DNA of 64,000 nt, from NCBI GenBank assembly GCA_025998675.1, contig AP024673.1:585221-649220 (forward strand), written 5' to 3'. A program made the translations under genes and the position numbers. Each line of letters starts with the position of its first letter. Positions within the stretch are counted from its first letter, which is position 1. The DNA is from Fimbriimonadales bacterium (GTDB lineage Bacteria > Armatimonadota > Fimbriimonadia > Fimbriimonadales > GBS-DC). The notes beneath the pieces are model-generated. The model ran no database searches. It worked only from the letters and a program-made list of their open reading frames with translations, and was not told where the DNA came from. Shown in pieces: positions 59,696 to 64,000 of this stretch.

Positions 59696-60889
59696 ATGCG
59701 AGTGTTCTGGAAGCCGATGAGCCTGCTGATTGCCTGCCTGCTGCTGGTGGGGGGGAGCCTGTTCGCGCAGGAGCATGCGCACGACCATCCGCCCCTGTCG
59801 CCCCGCGACCAGCAGGAGGTCGAGTTCGGCAAAAAGGTCGTCGCCGAAATCGAGAAGCAATACAAATTCATCACCGACCCCGAGATGGTGGAGCGCGTTA
59901 ATCGGATTGGGCAGACGCTGGCGGAGATTGCCCGACGCACGCAGACGGAGGCGCGCTATGGCGAGTCGGGACCCGCGCCGTTTGAATACACCTTCCGCAT
60001 CATCGATGAGAAGGATGTGAACGCCTTCTCGGTGCCGGGGGGCTTTATCTTTGTGAATAAGGGGTTGCTCGATTTCGTTTCCAGCGACGACGAGCTGGCG
60101 GGCGTTCTGGCGCACGAGATTGCACACGCGGCACATCGACATGTGATGAAACTCATCCGCGACGACGCGAAGGTGCAGCAGAGCGTGCTGTTGCCCGCGC
60201 TGCTGGTGGGGGTGTTCGGGCGGCTGCCGTCGCAGGACTTCGCGGGGCTGATGACGGGCGCGCAACTGTACCGCATCGCCCGCGTGAGCAGCTTCAGCCA
60301 GGAGGCGGAAATCGACTCCGACCTGACCGCGCTGGAGTACCTGCGTCGGTCGCCGTACAACCCTGTGGGGCTGCTGGTGTTTATGGAGCGGCTGGCGGCG
60401 GAGGAGCGCAAGCGTCCCCAGATTGACTGGGGCATTTTCCGCACGCACCCGATTACGCGCGAGCGCGTGGAGACCATCACGCGCGCCCTGCAGGAGTACG
60501 GCATTCCCATCCGCCGCCGCGAGGTTAGCCCCGCGCTGGCGGTTCACGCACTCATGGAAGACCCCCAGCAGCCTGAAGGACTCTATACCGTGCAGTTCGA
60601 GAAGATTCGAATTTTCACCCCCGCGTCGCTTGGGGAGCAGGGGAGTTCACGCGCCCGCGCCGAGCGTATCGCGGGACTGCTGAACACGCTGCTGGACGAC
60701 GGCGTGCAGTTGTTCGAGGTACAGCTCAGCGCGGATAAGCGCGCCGTGCTAATCAGGGGGCAGGAGGTCGTGCGCGTGCTGGACGAAGACGCGCAGCTGG
60801 CGGGCAAGTCTGCAGAGGCAGTCGCCGAATCCGCCCGCGAAGCCATCCGCCGCCTGCTCTGGAGCGACGCCGTGCGGATGAGTTTCTAA
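59696..60889 (+). CDS. M48-family zinc metalloprotease, exported
   Basis: The 397-residue protein has a signal peptide (residues 1-24, ending LFAQE), the zinc site HEIAH at 140-144 and a third ligand in QEAEIDSD near residue 205. Such BepA/Oma1-type proteases act on misfolded outer-envelope proteins. The C-terminal 120 residues carry no recognised domain. The ATG at 59696 begins the signal peptide. Confidence 0.9.
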   Translation: MRVFWKPMSLLIACLLLVGGSLFAQEHAHDHPPLSPRDQQEVEFGKKVVAEIEKQYKFITDPEMVERVNRIGQTLAEIARRTQTEARYGESGPAPFEYTFRIIDEKDVNAFSVPGGFIFVNKGLLDFVSSDDELAGVLAHEIAHAAHRHVMKLIRDDAKVQQSVLLPALLVGVFGRLPSQDFAGLMTGAQLYRIARVSSFSQEAEIDSDLTALEYLRRSPYNPVGLLVFMERLAAEERKRPQIDWGIFRTHPITRERVETITRALQEYGIPIRRREVSPALAVHALMEDPQQPEGLYTVQFEKIRIFTPASLGEQGSSRARAERIAGLLNTLLDDGVQLFEVQLSADKRAVLIRGQEVVRVLDEDAQLAGKSAEAVAESAREAIRRLLWSDAVRMSF

Positions 60890-60935
60890 GTGCCTTCGCA
60901 ATTTGTCTGCAACATGCGCGTGAAGCGCCTCTGTA

Positions 60936-60990
60936 TGGAGTGCGGAAGCGGAGCTTCCGCGCATGCTGAAGCTGGCGCTTCAGCACTCCA
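60936..60990 (+). repeat. Palindromic dispersed repeat, copy E
   Basis: The outer stem TGGAGTGC/GCACTCCA (60936-60943 and 60983-60990) and both arms are intact. Similarity with copy C extends left to about 60905 through TGCAACATG and AGCGCC. Confidence 0.92.
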
Positions 60991-61054
60991 AAATGCGTCG
61001 TGCGCCGCGCTACCCTACCGACAGCGGCGCGGTTGCACATTCAGAGCAAAGCAT

Positions 61055-62278
61055 TTAATCCTGCAGCAAGGCGTTCCACACCGCGACCTGCGCGATTCGT
61101 TGCCAGTGCGGACTGGGTTGTTCGCCCTCCAGCGCGCCGCCGCTCTGTTCCGAGGCTCGCAGGGGAACCTGCAGCGCAATCACATATGGCTTACTGAGCG
61201 CAATCAGGCACGCTTCCTCAATCCAGCGCATCGGCTCCGCGCGGGAGAAGACCCCGTACCCGTTTTCGGGCGGGAGGTGCAGGGTCAGGTGAATCGGCTT
61301 GCCCAGCTCCCCGTAGCGCTCCAGCAGCGCGTCGAGGTCATAGAGCGAGCCGTCGTACCAGCGCCATTCCAGATGCACCGCCTCAAAGGGCACGCCAGTC
61401 TCCACGCAGAGTCCGAGCAAATCGTGGGGGCTCTGGGATTCATAGAAGCCGTGCTTGCCGTGTAGCAGGCGCGTGATGCCAAAGTCAGCCGTGCGCCCTG
61501 CCTCGCACAGCATCGTTAGCTGCCTCGTGGTGTGCGCCGAGACTTCGCATCGATGCAGGTTCGCGGCGATGTTCCAGTAGCGCACGCCGCCGCGCAGTGA
61601 TGCGACAGCATCCCGCAGGCGGTCCACCGATTGCTGCAGGAGCGTACATTCCGACCAGAAGGCGGCGACCGAGAGGCGCATGCGCTGCGACTGTTCCAGA
61701 AGCGGGCGCGTTGCGCCATCCTGCGCCAGTGTGCGCAGAGTCATCAGGTTCAGCGGCGGCTTGAGCGCGTCGAGCAAAGCCTCACTGCACGCCGCGTCGT
61801 CGATAACGACCCCCCAGAGAAACGCCGAGCGTCCATGCATCCGCTGCAGCTTCGCCCGCGCCAGACCAACCACAGCCGCCTCCGCCGCTGCAACGCTCCT
61901 TGCAAGGCACTCCGCCCATTCGTTTGCCTGTTGCGCCGCCTGCGCCTGTTGCAAAGGCTGTTGCGCCGCCGCCATGTCCACTCCGCGCCGTGCGTACTGC
62001 TTGACAAGCGCGCTGGCGGCTTTGAGGTAGCGCATCGCCAGCGCGCGCTCCAGCGTCAGCGATTTCTCGCGCGTGGTGAACCCGTCCGCCCACAGGTAGA
62101 TACGCCCCACGCCTTCCAGCGGCGGGGGATACGCGACTCCGAACGGGGCAGGGGGCAACTCGTTCACCGCACCGACGCTCGGCGGCGGTACAGGCAGCGC
62201 ATCGCCTGCGCTATTCGTCCAGCGCAGTAGCCCCCAGTCGTCGACCGTGCCCTCCGTGCGTATTTCCAAAAGGCTCAC
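61055..62278 (-). CDS. Unknown protein, possibly with a barrel fold
   Basis: The 407-residue protein has a helical middle (Ala/Gln-rich, QQPLQQAQAAQQ) and a second half with the pattern ESQSPHDLLGLCVETGVPFEAVHLEW then GKPIHLTLHLPP, which reminds me of the later strands of GH10-like TIM barrels. The catalytic glutamates of that family are not seen, so it is not called an enzyme. The open frame begins at 62380, but a TATAGT box at 62323-62318 lies inside it; GTG 62278 is the first in-frame start after that box. Confidence in the exact start is low. Confidence 0.45.
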   Translation of the reverse strand: MSLLEIRTEGTVDDWGLLRWTNSAGDALPVPPPSVGAVNELPPAPFGVAYPPPLEGVGRIYLWADGFTTREKSLTLERALAMRYLKAASALVKQYARRGVDMAAAQQPLQQAQAAQQANEWAECLARSVAAAEAAVVGLARAKLQRMHGRSAFLWGVVIDDAACSEALLDALKPPLNLMTLRTLAQDGATRPLLEQSQRMRLSVAAFWSECTLLQQSVDRLRDAVASLRGGVRYWNIAANLHRCEVSAHTTRQLTMLCEAGRTADFGITRLLHGKHGFYESQSPHDLLGLCVETGVPFEAVHLEWRWYDGSLYDLDALLERYGELGKPIHLTLHLPPENGYGVFSRAEPMRWIEEACLIALSKPYVIALQVPLRASEQSGGALEGEQPSPHWQRIAQVAVWNALLQD

Positions 62279-62317
62279 ATCCCTATTTTCGGTTTTTCGC
62301 AAGCGAAAGTGCAGGGT

Positions 62318-62323
62318 ACTATA
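62318..62323 (-). promoter_or_regulatory. -10 box of the 61055-62278 gene
   Basis: GG-TATAGT on the minus strand, with a 6-bp hairpin (TTTCGC/GCGAAA, 62295-62308) in the following leader. Confidence 0.4.
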
Positions 62324-62438
62324 CCTCGCGGGCGTACTCTTCGAGAGGCTTTCCGTAGAATTCACCGCTTGTGTTATCAAAAATCCTTGACAAGGCTTGC
62401 TTGCAGGGGGTATTATCCTGTCAGTGAAGGAGCCTGCG

Positions 62439-64000
62439 ATGAAGGGATGGCTGATGTCGGTTGGTATGACGCGCTTGAGTAGCGCGCTGCGTATCGTCGT
62501 GTTGTTGCTGGCTGTGTGCTTGCCCGTGCTGACCTGGTCTCAGGGAAGACCCGATGTGCTCTGGACGAAAGAGGGTTCGGAATTCTTCTCCGTCGCCTAC
62601 TCGCCTGATGGACAAATCCTCGCCGCCAAAAGTAGCCATGGCATCCACCTGTATCGAACTTCGGATAACGCTTTGTTGAGAACACTGACTTGCGGCTCAT
62701 CGGAACCCTCTCTCGCGTTTTCACCTGACGGACAATACATCGCTAGCTTTATTACTTACTATCAAGGCGGTACACAATATGGAATGATTGCTGTCTGGCG
62801 CGTCTCAACGGGACGGATGGTTCATTTCTTCGAGATTGGCGGTTGGAGCGGAACCCCCCATATTGACTTCTCAGCAGATGGGCACTCCCTTATGATGTTT
62901 CTGTTGGGAACTGGCGGCAGTTACAACAGTCGTTTTATGGTCTGGCGACTGTCAGACGGATTACTCCTGCGAGATACCTACCTTGCGAATATTTACTACC
63001 CCGAGGCTGCAGCCTTCTCACCCGACAAGCAGTATCTGGCGATTGCCGACTATGAAAGCAGACGGAGAGTCAAGATTTTCCGTGTCTCTGACGGCAGCCT
63101 CATTCGGTCGTGGGATCGTGATACCTATTCGGATAGCGCGTCTGCATCCTGTGTCGCTTTCTCTCCAGATGGACAGTATGTCGCTATCGGTGGAGGAAAT
63201 CGCTACTCGTCGAGGCGCGGTTATGTTGAGGTGTACCGCGTTTCAGATGGACGGCGCATGGGGACATACACGCATTACGACAACTACGATGGCAGCGATG
63301 TATCTGCATCCGTTACTTCAGTCGCCTACTCGCCCAGTGGACGCCTTGCCTCGGTGGGGATTCGCAGACAATCGTCGAGTACCGAAGTCTCCATACGCTT
63401 CTGGGACAACTACAATTACAGTACCGTGATTGTATCGGATCACACATGGGCAGACAACCCGAAAATTTGTTTCTCCCCCGACGGGCAGCATCTGGCGATT
63501 AGCGCAGGGCGCGGTCATGTGCTGCGCCTGTCGGACAACACCTTTGTGCATTCGTTCGGGGCTGAGGTGAATATCAACAGAGCCGCGCTCTCTCCCGATG
63601 GCGCGTGGCTGGCGACTTCAGGTCAGTCTGAAGTTCGTCTGTGGGATGTCGCCAGCGGCAACCTGGTGTTTTCGCTTGCGGAGGGGGCTTCCGATATTGC
63701 GATCTCTCCGAACGGTCAGTACCTGGCGACGGCGGGTTCAAGGGGAATAAAACTTCGTCGGGCGTCGGACGGTTCGCTGATACGCACCCTCTACGCGCCC
63801 TGGGTGCAGCGAGTCGCTTTCTCGCCCAACGGTCTCTACCTCGCTGCGGCTACCTCGTCTGCCGTTCAGCTATGGCGCATTGATGGTCTGCTGATGCGCA
63901 CGCTGGACACCTATCCCTTGAACACTAATGCAATCGCCTTTTCACCTGATGGTCAACTGCTAATGGCGGTTGGGAACCAGATACAGATCTGGCGTTTGAT
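62439..64000 (+). CDS. Exported WD40-like repeat protein, 3' end beyond the window
   Basis: The visible 520 residues start with a signal peptide (the hydrophobic VVLLLAVCLPVLTWSQG) and then at least nine propeller blades of the form FSPDGQ-YLA, each followed by WRVSDG or similar. It should form one or two beta-propellers on the cell surface or outside. ATG 62439 has AAGGAG 6 nt upstream, and a TATTAT box lies at 62411-62416. The gene is less GC-rich than most of the window. Confidence 0.85.
   Translation, partial: MKGWLMSVGMTRLSSALRIVVLLLAVCLPVLTWSQGRPDVLWTKEGSEFFSVAYSPDGQILAAKSSHGIHLYRTSDNALLRTLTCGSSEPSLAFSPDGQYIASFITYYQGGTQYGMIAVWRVSTGRMVHFFEIGGWSGTPHIDFSADGHSLMMFLLGTGGSYNSRFMVWRLSDGLLLRDTYLANIYYPEAAAFSPDKQYLAIADYESRRRVKIFRVSDGSLIRSWDRDTYSDSASASCVAFSPDGQYVAIGGGNRYSSRRGYVEVYRVSDGRRMGTYTHYDNYDGSDVSASVTSVAYSPSGRLASVGIRRQSSSTEVSIRFWDNYNYSTVIVSDHTWADNPKICFSPDGQHLAISAGRGHVLRLSDNTFVHSFGAEVNINRAALSPDGAWLATSGQSEVRLWDVASGNLVFSLAEGASDIAISPNGQYLATAGSRGIKLRRASDGSLIRTLYAPWVQRVAFSPNGLYLAAATSSAVQLWRIDGLLMRTLDTYPLNTNAIAFSPDGQLLMAVGNQIQIWRL

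Overview
The window reads as an ordinary chromosomal segment of a free-living, GC-rich bacterium (my estimate is about 60% GC or higher), packed with small, tightly spaced operons on both strands. Several features point to an Armatimonadota-like or related (Planctomycetota/Chloroflexota-like) lineage: a type IV pilin-like protein with the H-X9-DG C-terminal motif, two TAT-exported Gfo/Idh/MocA oxidoreductases, tandem Uma2 proteins, a GH78 rhamnosidase, a PafA-type ligase and a futalosine-pathway MqnC. This placement is an inference from gene content; there is no rRNA gene or other phylogenetic anchor in the window.

Layout. 1-12.3 kb: partial mqnC, a TAT oxidoreductase, a GT-C-like membrane protein carrying an in-frame palindromic repeat, a sugar isomerase, and an alpha-2-macroglobulin/TPR pair. 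12.4-19.6 kb: aconitase, an IscA/ErpA-type protein, tRNA-Gly(UCC), glycosylasparaginase, a helix-turn-helix/DNA-methyltransferase fusion of lower GC, and a coiled-coil membrane protein. 19.7-24.3 kb: a secreted M23 peptidase with dockerin-like repeats, a PhoPQ-regulated-type hydrolase and a second TAT oxidoreductase. 24.3-27.0 kb: glycosyltransferase, acyltransferase and phytoene synthase, read here as a carotenoid glycoside/ester cluster. 27.0-36.5 kb: pafA, an ABC-2 permease, an intergenic region rich in palindromes, alcohol dehydrogenase with ppdK, then argC divergent from a diguanylate cyclase. 36.6-48.9 kb: secreted and membrane proteins, a PepV-type dipeptidase, Uma2 proteins, GH78, a glycerol-1-phosphate dehydrogenase-like protein, a toxin-antitoxin pair and ribBA. 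49.0-53.8 kb: a pilT-ruvC operon, a green-type proton-pumping rhodopsin, and a pilin-like gene divergent from it across a CRP/FNR-like palindrome. 53.8-64 kb: tRNA-Gly(CCC), flhF, larB with two SRPBCC proteins, a HAF-repeat PEP-CTERM protein, GH1 beta-glucosidase, an M48 protease, an unknown barrel-like protein and a truncated WD40 protein.

Two genome-wide-looking features stand out. First, a two-armed palindromic repeat (five copies, near 2.0, 19.6, 21.6, 30.3 and 60.9 kb) occurs mostly between genes, but one copy is translated in frame inside a membrane-protein gene. Second, many genes have a GG-TAnnnT -10 box whose last base lies only 7-9 nt from the start codon, so their transcripts should be leaderless, whereas other genes in the same window have ordinary Shine-Dalgarno sites.

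Functional links. The rhodopsin (energy from light), the phytoene synthase cluster (possible retinal precursor or antenna pigment), and PPDK, aconitase and glycoside hydrolases fit a heterotroph living on plant- or microbe-derived sugars in an illuminated habitat. I did not find a CRISPR array, prophage, insertion sequence or replication origin.
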